This document shows positions 31,142 through 42,043 of a stretch of 64,000 nucleotides of DNA, piece by piece. The notes beneath the pieces were generated by a model. It was given only the letters and a program-made list of their open reading frames with translations. It did no database searches and was not told the DNA's origin. This stretch comes from Saitoella complicata NRRL Y-17804. Lineage: Eukaryota; Ascomycota; Saitoellomycetes; Saitoellales; Saitoellaceae. Every line of letters starts with the position of its first letter. Positions within the stretch are counted from its first letter, which is position 1. The DNA lies in assembly GCF_001661265.1 (NCBI RefSeq), contig NW_017567016.1, forward strand, positions 1 to 64,000, given 5' to 3'. The position numbers and the translations under genes are program-made.

Positions 31142-31681
31142 GGATCAGACGAAGACTACGACGAAAAGGCTAGGCAGGAAGAGAAAGAGGCACGCAAAAG
31201 CCAGCCGGCGAGCCACCGAGCGCGTGAGGAGCAGCATGTACCGTGATGGACAAACGGACGGAACTCAAGGCGGACGTGCCATCTTGGACGAGAGATCAAC
31301 GTCAATGATCCGGATAGAACGTGGCATCAGTGGACGGTGATAGCATAGATAGCCCTCCGTTGAAGAATCTGCGATAGACAAGAAACTGACACAGCGATCA
31401 ACACTCATCCATTTGCAAATAATCACTCTCAATTGCCAGCTTACATAATTCAAACAGATCTACATACGGTACCGGCCACCCTGACCCGCCGCACCCCGCA
31501 ACACGTGCCCATGATTTCACTCGTACGTCCGACCACCCGAAGGAAATCCAACACCAGAACTTCTCGGCAGATCGAGGGCAGCTACAGGGCAACGACCCAT
31601 CAGATTCACACCAACCACCTACTCTCTACAAACTACAATCTCCGCCATCTTCCAGCCAGATCAGAGCGTTCATCTAGTACA
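31142..31681. other. Intergenic, promoter of PPC synthetase
   Basis: About 540 bases. The downstream frame is open from 31433, but the added 83 residues are low-complexity and unlike the family, so I treat it as leader. No RNA gene or repeat is seen. Confidence 0.45.
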
Positions 31682-32722
31682 ATGTCCCTCACCAATGAAG
31701 CCGACGCCTACTTTGCCGAAAACCCCGCTCCACCATCCCTCGCAACAGCAAAAAAGCAATTAGACGACTTCATCTCCACCCACGTCGCACAAAATCGTCG
31801 CGTAGTTCTCATCACCTCCGGCGGCACAACCGTCCCCCTCGAACGCAACACCGTCCGCTTCCTCGACAACTTCTCCGCCGGAACACGAGGAGCCTGCTCA
31901 GCGGAATACTTTTTAAAGGCGGGATACGCAGTGGTGTTCTTGCATAGACAGTGGAGTTTGTTACCGTTTGCGCGGCACTACACGCACTCCCGTAACTTCT
32001 TCTTGGGACACATGAGCGAGACCGCAGACGGCGGAATCGAGATCGAGGATGATTACGCAAAGACACTTCTCCCAATCCTCCGCGCATACAAGAAAACCCA
32101 AAAAGAAGGAACGTTGCTTATGATCCCCTTCACGACCGTATCAGAATACCTACATTTGTTGAGGGAAGCAGCGATGAGTATGAGGCCCGTGGGCGCGAAT
32201 GGGGTGTTTTATCTCGCTGCTGCCGTTTCGGATTTTTTTGTGCCGTCGAGTGAGATGAGTGAACACAAAATCCAGAGTGGGGATGCGGATAGTATGGCGA
32301 CGCCCGTAACTGGTGCTCCGAGGGGCAAGACGCTGAATTTGCATCTTTCGCCTACACCCAAATTTCTGCATCATTTGATTTCGACGTGGGCGCCGACACC
32401 GGCATTGGTCGTTTCGTTCAAGCTAGAAACCGATCCAGGGATTTTATTGGCGAAAGCGAAACAGGCGCTGAGGCGGTATGGACATCGACTCGTTATCGGG
32501 AACCTCTTGAAAACCAGGAGTTGGGAGGTCGTTTTCGTAGAAAACGGCCAGGGTGGAAAGGAGGAAGACGAAAGGTGGAAGGAAGATTGGATTAGGCTCG
32601 AGGGAGGGGAGAAGGGAAAAGGCGAGATTGAGGCGCTGATTATTCCGGAGGTTGTTAGGAGGCATGAGGGGATGATGAAGGAGGTGGCCGGGTCGAACGG
32701 GAATGGTGTGAACGATGACTGA
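31682..32722 (+). CDS. CAB2: Phosphopantothenate-cysteine ligase (Cab2)
   Basis: Second step after pantothenate kinase in coenzyme A synthesis: it joins 4'-phosphopantothenate to cysteine using nucleotide triphosphate. Hallmarks are VLITSGGTTVPLERNTVRFL and DNFSAGTRGACSAEYFLKAG (nucleotide/phosphate binding), then VFLHRQWSLLPFARHY, FYLAAAVSDFFVP and VVSFKLETDPGILLAKA. The length of 346 fits the eukaryotic PPCS family, which is separate from the decarboxylase. The ATG at 31682 begins the family domain. Cytosolic, intronless, convergent with the DUF938 gene. Confidence 0.93.
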   Translation: MSLTNEADAYFAENPAPPSLATAKKQLDDFISTHVAQNRRVVLITSGGTTVPLERNTVRFLDNFSAGTRGACSAEYFLKAGYAVVFLHRQWSLLPFARHYTHSRNFFLGHMSETADGGIEIEDDYAKTLLPILRAYKKTQKEGTLLMIPFTTVSEYLHLLREAAMSMRPVGANGVFYLAAAVSDFFVPSSEMSEHKIQSGDADSMATPVTGAPRGKTLNLHLSPTPKFLHHLISTWAPTPALVVSFKLETDPGILLAKAKQALRRYGHRLVIGNLLKTRSWEVVFVENGQGGKEEDERWKEDWIRLEGGEKGKGEIEALIIPEVVRRHEGMMKEVAGSNGNGVNDD

Positions 32723-32854
32723 GGAGGAGGAGAGAGAGGGACAAAGGGATACAGGAACAATTTTGGGAGTGATTCGAACTGGATTTTTGGATACCCATAT
32801 TGACATAGACGACATAACACATACATACATAAGTACACATTTGCGAATACATGC

Positions 32855-33557
32855 CTAATCTCCTCCACCCCTCCCCTTCGTCACCACAACAACCCAATTC
32901 CCCGCCGGCATCTCCGCAACCTCCCACGCCCCAAACCCAACCCTGCGAGCCTCCCCCTCAATCTCCCTCATCTCCCTCAATCCCCACTCAGGATCCCGCG
33001 ACTTTAAGCTCTCATCGAACTTTTTGTCGCCCTCGCTCATAAACCTTCCATCAATCTTGAATGCGCCGTAGAGAACTAGACCTGGTGCGAGACGGGCGGA
33101 GTGCGAGAGGAGGAGTGGAGTTAGTGTGGGGTGTCCGATGTGAATGAGGTTGAATGCTAGAACCACGTCGAAGGGACCTTCTTCCTCGATATTGGCCCAG
33201 TGTGTCGAGTCAAAGACATGTAGTTCGTGGGGCCTCTGCACATTTGGCTGTCGCTCACTGATGCGGCGTAGGGAATCAAGCATGTCGATCCGTGCTTCCG
33301 TGGGGAAGAATTGTAGAGTAGGGTAGAGAGATGCGAGGTATTCGATGTGCTCTCCCGTTCCACTTGCTATCTCGAGGATTTTTGAAGCGGGGGGGAGGGA
33401 GGAGAGGAGGGGGTATAGAGCATTTGCGATAGGGACTTTGTTGCGGGTTGCGGAGCCTGGTGCGGAGCTGTGGGTAGTGGTGTCAGCGTCGTTTCAAAGC
33501 TATGCGAGCCTGTACTTACGCTGATCGGTCGTCTGGTATTGGGTAGCTGTTCGACAT
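32855..33557 (-). CDS. DUF938 (UPF0585/METTL26-like) methyltransferase-fold protein
   Basis: Exons are 33557..33520 and 33467..32855, giving 216 residues; the 52-bp intron uses donor GTAAGT and acceptor CCACAG. The N-terminus DDRSASAPGSATRNKVPI leads to a SAM-binding motif, ILEIASGTGEHIEYLASLYP, and PTEARIDMLDSL. Later elements are HELHVFDSTHWA, VVLAFNLIHIG and LVLYGAFKIDG. This matches DUF938, a widespread family of predicted methyltransferases whose substrate is unknown. Its 3' end converges on the PPC synthetase, 132 bp apart. Confidence 0.88.
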
Positions 33558-33731
33558 TACAATTGTTCGGAGTCTACGTTACCGGTGCTGTTCCCAAGGT
33601 ATTTCCCATCTCGGACTAGCCTCGATCGATAAGATTTTGTCGAGGTTGGTGCAGATTCACGTGCACGCACAAGAATCCTCGAAAGTCGACGTTACACCCT
33701 CTCTTCCTCGATCTCCTCGATCTCCTCGACA

Positions 33732-35105
33732 ATGCTGACCGAAATCATCGTCTCCGCATCCTCCCTCCCTCCCCCTCCACCACCCGGAACATCCTCCCAA
33801 CAACCACCCTCATCCTCAGACCACTTCATCTCCGTCCACGACCTTCACGCCTCAACCCACCTCTCAACCTACAAATCAACCTGTTCCCCCCTCCACGGCA
33901 CCACCGTCTCCCCCTCCTACCTCCTAGCAGCGCAGGTGGACAAAGCAATCCTAAACGTCTACCAATGGAATAAAGAAGCGTGCGACCAACGCATCCCCCT
34001 CCCCGAAAAACTCGCCTGTATCGCACTCTCCCCTTGCTCAACCTTCCTCGCCGCAGGCTCCGGCTCCGGTCGTCTATTTCTCTGGGAACTCGCGTCAGGA
34101 AATCTAGTCTGGACACGCGAAGCCCATTACGCAGCCCTCACCTCTCTGGCGTGGACACACTCCTCCTCCCACCTCATCACAGCCTCCGCCGACTCCGCAA
34201 TCCACGTCTGGCGTACCGCAGACCTCCTCTCCACCTCCACCTCCTCCCGCTCTGACGAGATACAACCGGTGCATACACTATCGGCCCACACCCTCGCTAT
34301 AACATCACTCCACGTCGGCGCGGGCTCGCATCCACGGTTGTATACCGCCTCCGAGGATGGGACGATTAGGGTCTGGGAACTCGGTACGGGAGAATGCTTG
34401 ACCACCTTTGTTTGCTCCGGTGCAGTTACCGCAATGACCGTCGACCCAGCCGAACGCGCAATCTACGCCGGTGCCCCCTCCGGCAGCATCCACCTAATCC
34501 CACTCTACCCCTCCACTGACGCCGGCGCCGTCGGCGGACTAGGCTCAATCCACACCCTCACCACCTCCTCCGACGTCCTAACCGGCCACGAATCACCCAT
34601 AACAGCCCTCTCCCTAAGCTTCGACGCAACCCTCCTCGTCAGTGGAGACAACGCTGGCCAGGTGCTGTGCTGGGACCTCGCGACACGCCAAATGGTACGG
34701 AAATTCAAGACGCACAAGGGACCTGTGAGTGGGTTGTGGTGTATCCTGAAACCTCCCTCTCTGGGCTCCGGCTCCTCGTTAGGAGGCGCCAAAAAGACGG
34801 CGACGGGACAGATACAGCCCCTCAAACGCGTACAATCCGAACGAGACCGCGACGAGCACAACGTGGTATTGTCGCTACAACCCAATATTCTGGAAGAGGA
34901 GGACCAAGATGAGGATGATGTTGCGGCAGCCCGACGAGGTCTCTCAGAATTCGGCACACAAGGCTCAGAAAGCACGCTTCGGACACAAGTCCAGACATTG
35001 CAGGGGGAGTTGTCGAGGTTGTATGGGGCTTATGAGGATTTGAGGGGTGTTATGGAGGGGGTGTGGAGGGGGTTTGTTGAGGAGAGGGGTGGGAAGAAGG
35101 AATAG
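33732..35105 (+). CDS. IPI3: Rix1 complex WD40 subunit Ipi3
   Basis: WD-repeat protein of the Rix1-Ipi1-Ipi3 complex in pre-60S ribosome maturation and ITS2 processing (WDR18 in animals). The N-terminus MLTEIIVSAS and YLLAAQVDKAILNVYQWNKE are family-typical. Blades include LACIALSPCSTFLAAGSGSG, LTSLAWTHSSSHLITASADS, LYTASEDGTIRVWELGTG and ITALSLSFDATLLVSGDNAG. The C-terminal coiled segment (LRTQVQTLQGELSRLY) resembles the Ipi3 dimerisation helix. The length of 457 is typical, with no intron. Divergent from the DUF938 gene (174 bp). Confidence 0.9.
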   Translation: MLTEIIVSASSLPPPPPPGTSSQQPPSSSDHFISVHDLHASTHLSTYKSTCSPLHGTTVSPSYLLAAQVDKAILNVYQWNKEACDQRIPLPEKLACIALSPCSTFLAAGSGSGRLFLWELASGNLVWTREAHYAALTSLAWTHSSSHLITASADSAIHVWRTADLLSTSTSSRSDEIQPVHTLSAHTLAITSLHVGAGSHPRLYTASEDGTIRVWELGTGECLTTFVCSGAVTAMTVDPAERAIYAGAPSGSIHLIPLYPSTDAGAVGGLGSIHTLTTSSDVLTGHESPITALSLSFDATLLVSGDNAGQVLCWDLATRQMVRKFKTHKGPVSGLWCILKPPSLGSGSSLGGAKKTATGQIQPLKRVQSERDRDEHNVVLSLQPNILEEEDQDEDDVAAARRGLSEFGTQGSESTLRTQVQTLQGELSRLYGAYEDLRGVMEGVWRGFVEERGGKKE

Positions 35106-35361
35106 GGATAAACGCAATAGACGGTGATGATATAACCATGAACGTTGGAGTGGTCAGATGGTGGGAGTGGGTGAATGACACCGATATCACCAAGGTCGTG
35201 CACAGAAGTTTGTGAAAAGCGAAGTGTGCAGAGTAATGATCATAATGAATGTCCATGCATATTAGTATTTTCGCGCAATGCTATCGATATGACTTAATCA
35301 CAAACTCCGTATACCGACCGAAAGCTATATCTACTCAAACAAATACCCCACTCTCCCCACC
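35106..35361. other. Intergenic, convergent 3' ends
   Basis: About 255 bases between the convergent stop codons of IPI3 and the siroheme synthase gene. No gene is evident. Confidence 0.4.
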
Positions 35362-37062
35362 CTACGCCTCACTCCCAACCTCAACCCCATCCTTCACCCC
35401 CCCAACCAACCCCTCATACTCCCCTAAATTGACCCCCTCCTCAACAACCCACCCACCCTCCGGCACAACCGTCTTCGCAAGCACCTCGCACGCCCACCCC
35501 ACAACAATCAGCCCAGGTGGTCTCCCCCCCACACTCTCCATAGCCCTAACCACGTCTCCGAGCCGCGTACGCACGACGCGTTGGTCCCGGGATGATGCGC
35601 GTTCGATTACGGCACACGGAAGGTCCATGGGCCATGGTGCGGAGGCGGTTAGGGAGTCGAGTGGTGGAGTGACGAGTGAGGAAACGAGTGCGTCGAGGCG
35701 GTGGATGGCCATAAGGAATACGGTCGTGCGAGATTTCACGTAGGGTGGGGGCATGGGCGGTTCCCCCTTCCTCCCCGTCCCAGTACACACGAGGATTTCG
35801 TCCGCGACGCCACGGTGGGTGGGTGGGATCCCCGCCAACAATGGTCCCGAGAGCGCGGATGTCACGCCGGGGACGACTGTGCATTCATACCCGTGCTCGC
35901 GGAAAAAGATGACTTCTTCGCCGCCGCGGCCGTAGAGGTATGGATCGCCCTGTTTGAGTCTCACGACTTTTTCGCCGCGGTGGAGGGCGGCGAGACCCAT
36001 GTCTAGTAGTTCTTGTTGTGCTAGTTCTGCGTTTCCGGGGAATTTACGGGCGATGTGCACCGGTGTGCGGCGAGGGATGAGAGCGAGGACGGGTGCGGGG
36101 ACGAGTTTGTCGGCGAGGATTAGGGTTGCGGTTTTGATTGCCTCGTGGGCCGCGACTGTCAATAACCCCGGACTCCCCGGTCCCGAACCGATCAGGTGGA
36201 TTGAGCCTTTCTTCCCCATCGCTTCCTCCGTCCCTGGTGTCGTGGATACTGAAGATGGGTTCGAGGTGTATGACGCCAACATCCCATCCAACTCCGCGTC
36301 CGTCAACGCAGCGATTCGCTCCAGAGGCCAATACTCACAAATCTGCGCCAACCACCTCGCGCGCCGGGTTTTCGCTTTCTCTTGATCCGCGTCCTCTTCT
36401 GTCGGTGCAGCGGTGACAAGCTCGTTCATCTGGGTGGAGGGATCGATATCGTCTTCGCTTTGTGGTGCCACCACTGCTGAGGGTGTCGACGAGGCGTGCC
36501 AGAGTCGTTCGCGGAGGGTCGAGATACGTTCGATTGCAGCGGGGAGTTCTTTGGGAAGGGATGATACGATTTCTCGGCGGATTCGGGAAGCGAGGTGGCA
36601 TCCGCGCCCCGAGGTCGTGACACCGATTTGGAGTGGGAGATCGGTGTGGGTTGAGAGTAGCGTGAACGTCGACAAACTCGGTGAGTCGGCGACGTTGATC
36701 GGTACTCTGTTCCGTTTACACGCCACCGATAGATTTTGCGCACTCTTTCCCGTCGGCGGTAGAGCACAGAACACCGTATCGACCCATCCACCAACTTCCT
36801 GTCTTCCCAGCGTCTGTAGATCATTCTCCTCCCATCCTCGCTGAATATGTCTGACTACACCCTCCTCGACCCGTTTTCGTAAATCATACGGTAACTCTTC
36901 AGTCGCCGTCTCCGTGACCAACACCGGTACCGCACCCGCATCCAACACCTTCGTCGCCCGGGAGGCAATCAGCGGTGTCGAACCCACAAGTAAATGAACC
37001 TGTCCCGTACAGTTCGTCGAAGTGAGTAATGGGATTCCTTGTTTGTGCATCGTGTCCGTCAT
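35362..37062 (-). CDS. Siroheme synthase: precorrin-2 dehydrogenase plus uroporphyrinogen-III methyltransferase
   Basis: Makes siroheme, the cofactor of sulfite and nitrite reductases. The N-terminal half is a NAD-binding precorrin-2 dehydrogenase/chelatase-like domain (VHLLVGSTPLIASRATKVLD, NVADSPSLSTFTLLS, IGVTTSGRGCHLASRIRREI). The C-terminal half from about residue 285 is a SUMT domain: IHLIGSGPGSPGLLTVAAHE, VRLKQGDPYLYGRGGEE and a VVPGVTSALSGPLLAGIP loop. This is CysG-like fusion order reversed in neither half. S. cerevisiae has Met1 and Met8 for these activities. I chose the ATG at 37062 (566 residues) because the upstream extension lacks homology. Intronless. Confidence 0.92.
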   Translation of the reverse strand: MTDTMHKQGIPLLTSTNCTGQVHLLVGSTPLIASRATKVLDAGAVPVLVTETATEELPYDLRKRVEEGVVRHIQRGWEENDLQTLGRQEVGGWVDTVFCALPPTGKSAQNLSVACKRNRVPINVADSPSLSTFTLLSTHTDLPLQIGVTTSGRGCHLASRIRREIVSSLPKELPAAIERISTLRERLWHASSTPSAVVAPQSEDDIDPSTQMNELVTAAPTEEDADQEKAKTRRARWLAQICEYWPLERIAALTDAELDGMLASYTSNPSSVSTTPGTEEAMGKKGSIHLIGSGPGSPGLLTVAAHEAIKTATLILADKLVPAPVLALIPRRTPVHIARKFPGNAELAQQELLDMGLAALHRGEKVVRLKQGDPYLYGRGGEEVIFFREHGYECTVVPGVTSALSGPLLAGIPPTHRGVADEILVCTGTGRKGEPPMPPPYVKSRTTVFLMAIHRLDALVSSLVTPPLDSLTASAPWPMDLPCAVIERASSRDQRVVRTRLGDVVRAMESVGGRPPGLIVVGWACEVLAKTVVPEGGWVVEEGVNLGEYEGLVGGVKDGVEVGSEA

Positions 37063-37570
37063 TGGAGAGGGCAGAGAGAGCGGATCAGACTGTATAAGAG
37101 AGCGAGGGGTGTTGGAGGTTGCGTTTGATACGGGCGTGCGCTGATAGGAAATTGGGAGCGATAAGGCGACTCTTATCGCATCTCGAGCGTGCTCAAGCAA
37201 TTGCGCGATTTAACGATCAAGTCGAAAGAATTAAAGGAATGTTCGACGAAAGGAAAGATCAGGAAGGCGATATGTCGTGGGATAACACAGAGTTGTTGAG
37301 GGATGGGGTTGTTCCTACGGAGTCTCGGACAACCATACGGGATAGATCGGTGTAGTTCTCCATAATTGAATTGAGTATACGTAGCGAATGCACACCCTCC
37401 GTCCCTGTAAATCGTTCATATCGCTCTGATAAATGAAATCGCCTCCACTCCCTATTGGTATCTTGCTCATGCTTTCCCGCCTTCCCTCCTCTCAATCCAT
37501 CATCATCACTTCAAATATGCACTTCCTTTAGTTCCCTCTCATCGTACACGTCCCATTCCCTTCCCTCCAC
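37063..37570. other. Intergenic between same-strand genes
   Basis: About 500 bases holding the siroheme synthase promoter and the Mgr2 3' end. The siroheme frame stays open for 46 more codons upstream, with no conserved content. Nothing else is seen. Confidence 0.45.
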
Positions 37571-37991
37571 TTACTTCCTCTCCGCCACAATAACAGGATA
37601 CCTCACCGCCTGCTCCCACTCCTTACTCGTCAACGCCGGCTGTGTTCTGATCACAGATCCAATCGACATGAAGAAACCGAACGTCGCGGCACTTCCGACC
37701 ATCGACTTACCCAATGATCTCAGGAATCCATTGGGGCCGGGGCCGTTGGTGAGGAGGTTCCAGCCACCTGTGAACGAACGTTAACATAACTCTTGCACGC
37801 TATTTTCATTCCCCGGACTCCAAATACTGCGCAAGGCAGGGGAATTGGGTAGAAGACCGAGGGAGGCGACAAGACGTACCAAAGAGAAACCCAACACACA
37901 AACCAACACTGGTTCCCATCAACGCTCCCATCTTCATCTTATCGAAAGTAGAGGGTTGCTGAGCACCGTAGGCAGAAGGCGGAGGAGGCAT
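37571..37991 (-). CDS. MGR2: Mgr2/Romo1 family TIM23 subunit
   Basis: Small inner-membrane protein that gates lateral release from the TIM23 translocase. Exons are 37991..37880 and 37767..37571, giving 102 residues; the 112-bp intron has GTACGT and CACAG ends and joins VGFLFG to [14 protein letters not shown]. Two Gly-rich spans are visible: [18 protein letters not shown] and [20 protein letters not shown]. The tail ends [12 protein letters not shown]. The Pro-rich N-terminus and layout match fungal Mgr2 and animal ROMO1. Divergent from the CHCHD2-like gene, another mitochondrial protein, across about 390 bp. Confidence 0.92.
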
Positions 37992-38381
37992 TGTATGTGA
38001 TTGTTTGTTTGTATGGTTACGGACTTTCCAAGTTCCCTTTTTTGATTTTTCGTCGGCGTGATGCTTTGGATGCGTTGGATGCAGGCCGAAGTGGGAGGAT
38101 GCGGGTGGGGCAGGAGAAGCACCTTGAAGGAGAGCTCGGGTCGATGGAAGTGAGTGCAGATTTACGATCCAGTTGAGCAGAAAGAAAGGTATTTGGAAGA
38201 CGGTTTCCGAGTTTCGCCGGTAGAAGGTTCTTTCCCCGACTGCCAGAACAGTCCAGCGCTCCGTGTCGACTCCAGAGTCGGCGAAATGGGCGCAGCGCGG
38301 GCGCAGCAAATAAAGACGACCTCGTCCCCTACACCCCCAATTACGCACTCCTCCAAACACACACAAACCACACAAACAACA
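37992..38381. other. Divergent promoter of two mitochondrial genes
   Basis: About 390 bases shared upstream by the Mgr2 and CHCHD2-like genes. CT/CA-rich near the plus-strand start. No gene is evident, although the flanking frames run into it. Confidence 0.45.
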
Positions 38382-38913
38382 ATGCCCCGTCAATCCCGTT
38401 CCTCAGCTCGCCCCGCTGCCCGCCCAGCTCCCGCAGCCCGCTCCGCCCCCACCCAACAATCCCGCCCCGCCTCCACCGCTGCCCACCAAACCCCCGTCCA
38501 GCACGCCCCTCCCCCCCCTCCCGCAACCATGGGCGCACCTTCCCAGGGCCCCGGTTTGTTCGCTAACATGGCTTCCACCGCTGCCGGTGTCGCTGTCGGT
38601 TCTACCATCGGCCACACCCTCGGTGCCGGAATCACCGGTCTCTTCGGTGGTGGATCGAGTGCGCCCGCACCTGAGGCTGCGCCTGCACAGGCTGCTCCTG
38701 TTCAGCAGCAGCAGAGCTCTTTCGGTGCGACGAGCTGTGATGCGGACTCGAAGGCGTTCACGAGGTGTTTGGATGAGAATGAGGGTAACATGCAGATTTG
38801 CGGGTGGTACTTGGATCAGTATGTTTACCCCCTCTCCCATCGTGATATCCATTTGATACTGACTTGTTTTGTGTAGGTTGAAGGCTTGTCAGGCTATGTC
38901 TGCTCGCTTCTAA
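38382..38913 (+). CDS. Twin CX9C protein, CHCHD2/CHCHD10/Mix17-like
   Basis: Mitochondrial intermembrane-space protein oxidised by the Mia40 relay. Exons are 38382..38818 and 38877..38913 (157 residues), with donor GTATGT and acceptor TGTAG. The N-terminus is Arg/Ala/Pro-rich, followed by a Gly-rich hydrophobic region ([20 protein letters not shown]). The CHCH domain has C-x9-C twice: [11 protein letters not shown] and CGWYLDQLKAC, the second completed only across the intron. The protein ends AMSARF. Retention of the intron would remove the last cysteine. Mix17 in yeast and CHCHD2 in animals have this layout. Confidence 0.92.
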
Positions 38914-39312
38914 GCGATGCAGTCTGAATGAGAGCTGTGTAGGAATATCTTTATGGAGTTGAAATTGAAGGCTGTTATGATATACTAATTTGGGGTGGCA
39001 TTCACCTGAATGCAAAAGGCATTAGAAGCCAACGCAATGCATCTCTTCTCTCGTTTGCTCCAGTTTTGATTCGCACGAAGTTATGGCCAGATCCGTTGGC
39101 CCGAGCTCGAATAAGTCGGAGGCAATTGGACTCTATATCAGTGCGTACAGCTGCACGAAAGGCCATACTCAAATTCCCAGAGCCATAATCCTGCCTAGCC
39201 TACCCAATCCCGCCTGTACTCGTATTACCGGAATCACGGTACCAGTCCGGGCCATCCCACGCGACCTGCAACCAAAGCAACATATTCCCTGATCTCTCGT
39301 CAATTGGCATCC
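38914..39312. other. Intergenic, convergent 3' ends
   Basis: About 400 bases between the CHCHD2-like and FHA-protein stop codons. No supported gene. Confidence 0.45.
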
Positions 39313-40967
39313 TCACGTCTCACCAACGGGCACCCTCCCCTGGTTCCACCCATTCAACCAATACATCAATCCGACACCAACAAGTACAACCCCGATCGCA
39401 CTTCCAAAGGGCACGCTCAGTTCTGTCATTTTCGTTCCTGCTCCTGGGCCTGCTGCGTTCGACCTTGGTGCATAGCCTGCCTTTAGTTTCCCTTCCTTTC
39501 CGTTGTCCCGTTCATCGAGTTCAACTGAGTCTGCATCCAGCCGCTCCTTGGTCCCAGATGGTGATGAGGTGGCAGCAGGTGTGGCCATCACAGGCTTATC
39601 CTCCGCTTCCTTCAACTTAGCCAGTAACTCACTAACCATCGGTCCCAACCTTTCATTCTCCCTCTCACTAACCTCCAGCCTTCTCTTAAACTCCTTCGTC
39701 TCCCCCCGACTCTCCCTCAATAACACCTCCAACTCTTCAACCTTACTCTCCAACCCGCTCACCCTCCTCCCCTCCTCCCTCTCTTTTTCTTTCGTTTCTT
39801 CTTCTCGTAGCTTGTGGGATTCGAGTTCGGAGACGAGGGAGCGGAATTTAGATTCGGCGGATTCGCGGGCGAGACGTTCGCGCTCGAGGGTGGACTCCAG
39901 GTCGCGGATACGGGCGTGTGTTAGGGCTAGGTCTTCGGTAGCGCGTTGGAGGGCTTTCTCGAGGAGTTCGGAGCGTTCGTGGGCTTCTTCTCGTTCTCTT
40001 TCTTGGTCTATATGTGCCTCTTCTGCTGTTGCGTGTGGTTGAGAGTAAGACTCGACTGCTTCTTCGTATTTCGTACCGTCGGAGGAAGGGGCGCTGCCGT
40101 GTCCGGCATCATTCGAGCCGGTACCGATGGACGCACGAATCGTAGCGAGGGATTCTGTCGTTGCTTGGATTTCTGCTAGAGCGTCTTTGGAGGCACAGAG
40201 CTCCGCATTGAGTTTCTTGACTACCATCTCAATCGACACGGATTTCGACCACATGCTCCCCATCCCACTCATTCCCGTGATCGCCTTCCGACTCGCAAAG
40301 CTTGTACCGACAGCGACGTTCGCTCCAGTAATCGAGTTTGCAGGATCGATATCTTCCATGCGGACGCGGACACCATTGGCCCCTGATTGTGATGGAGGGT
40401 GGACACCTGCCCACTCGACCCTCGCCGCAACTTTCTGATGCACAACACGTTCCCGTCCACCTTCATCACCCAAGATATCAATCCCGAGTTCGAGGACATC
40501 GCCCTCGCGTAACTCCACCGGCTCACTTTCCTCGCCTTCTTTACTAAGTCGAACGCCGTTAACGAATGTCCCGTTCGAAGAGCGTACGTCGCGGATGAAT
40601 ACGCGGAAAGGTGTGGTTTGGGAGGTGAAGATCTCTGCATGAGACCGCGAGAGGACTTTTGAGTCGAAGAAAGGGTTTGATTCGGACGGTACTGTTTTGG
40701 AGGATGTTTGCCGACCGATGCGGAGGGTTTGTGGATGTGGTGGGAGTGGAAGTGTCTTCTTCTGGAAGGTATTGTTGAGGGGATGGAGAATCAACTGTGC
40801 TCACAGTGTTAGAAAACTTAATTGTGGGATGTATGCTGCTCGATGGTGCCACGTACGAATACACTTGACGAGTTCGCGGTTTGGAGGTGTGGTCTTTGCG
40901 GACGACTGCCTGTTGACACGCCTTGTGACCGTTTCTGCTTTATGGTTGGTGGTTGAGGGATATCCAT
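39313..40967 (-). CDS. FHA-domain tail-anchored protein (Vps64/Far10/SLMAP family)
   Basis: Membrane-anchored STRIPAK/Far complex component, acting at the ER or nuclear envelope. Exons are 40967..40857 and 40794..39313, giving 530 residues; the 62-bp intron (GTACGT donor, CTAAC, GCACAG) joins SSVF to LILHPLNNTF. The FHA domain has LRIGRQTS, LSRSHAEIF and SSNGTFVNGVRLS, which contain the phosphothreonine-binding Arg, Ser-His and Asn. A long coiled coil of Glu/Arg/Leu heptads covers about 290-440. A single span near the C-terminus, AIGVVLVGVGLMYWLNGW, is the tail anchor. Confidence 0.9.
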
Positions 40968-41313
40968 CGTCTTGTCCGTTCTCTTTTCTCCTTGTCTTCT
41001 GAAGGGTTGTGGTTGGGTGTTTAGGGTTGCTCGTTGCTCTCTTGTCCATTCAGGGTGTTGATCCGGGGGGGCCGTTTAAGGTGTGGCAGAGGGGAGAGCA
41101 TGTACTGACGTCGTGACAAGGCGATACACTTTCTTTCTTTCAATGAATATTCTAAACGGACTTGAAGCCACTTTCACTTCCAGATCAGAGATCGGGGAGT
41201 CAAGATAAGGCGACCCCACCTGGCGGTACTTGGCCCTACCGTACGACGCCCAACCGCCAAACATACGCCTACGGCCATCAACAGACAACAAGAACAGCAT
41301 ACACCCCCAAAAA
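40968..41313. other. Divergent promoter of FHA protein and Rho3
   Basis: About 346 bases between divergent start codons. No gene is evident. Confidence 0.45.
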
Positions 41314-42043
41314 ATGTCCTGCTTCGGAACGCGCAAGAAGCCTCTGTACAGAAAGATCGTCATCCTCGGCGATGGTGCTTGCGGTACGTGGTCATGGCAG
41401 GCTCTCACCGTCGAATGCAGTACTAACACAAAATGTTCGGCATACAGGAAAGACATCGCTTCTTAATGTATTCACACGCGGTTACTTCCCGCAAGTCTAC
41501 GAACCAACCGTTTTCGAAAACTACGTCCACGACATCTTCGTCGACTCCACTCACATCGAACTCTCCCTCTGGGACACCGCCGGCCAAGAAGAATTCGACC
41601 GTCTCCGAAGTCTGTCATATAGTGATACCCACGTCGTCATGATATGTTTTTCCATCGACTCAAGAGACTCGTTAGAGAACGTCGAGGGGAGGTGGGTGAA
41701 GGAGGTTGCGGAGCATTGTCCGGGGGTGAAGGTTGTGCTGGTCGCATTGAAGTGCGATTTGAGGGAGATTGATGTGATTAATCCTGCGGCGCAATCAAAT
41801 ACGAATAGTGTGGTTGAGCCGTTGTCGAATACTGGTGCGCGGCTGATTGATTATGATGAGGGGTTGAGTGTGGCGAAGAGGATTAAGGCGGTACGGTATT
41901 TGGAGTGTTCGGCAAAGGCGAATAAGGGTGTCAACGAGGCGTTTACGGAGGCGGCGAGAGTGAGTGTTACGGCGGAAGCGAAGGGTGCGCATGAGGAGGA
42001 TGTTGGTGGGAAGGACAGGGGATCTGGATGTGTGATTTGTTGA
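41314..42043 (+). CDS. RHO3: Rho3-type small GTPase
   Basis: Rho GTPase controlling polarised growth, exocytosis and actin. Exons are 41314..41383 and 41448..42043 (221 residues). The intron interrupts the P loop, joining GDGACG to KTSLLN. All G motifs are present: GDGACGKT, the effector loop VYEPTVFENY, DTAGQEEFDRLR, ALKCDL (TKxD-like position) and ECSAKAN. The C-terminus is CVIC, a CAAX box for prenylation. The N-terminal CFGTRKKPLYRK and insert around VINPAAQSN match fungal Rho3 better than Rho1 or Cdc42. Convergent with the BCL7-like gene. Confidence 0.94.

Noticed and set aside
41162-42043. A 293-codon frame running through the RHO3 intron
   Set aside because: Its first 95 codons read through promoter, another frame and the intron. 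The real N-terminus, MSCFGTRKKPLYRK, is in a different frame and completes the P loop after splicing.
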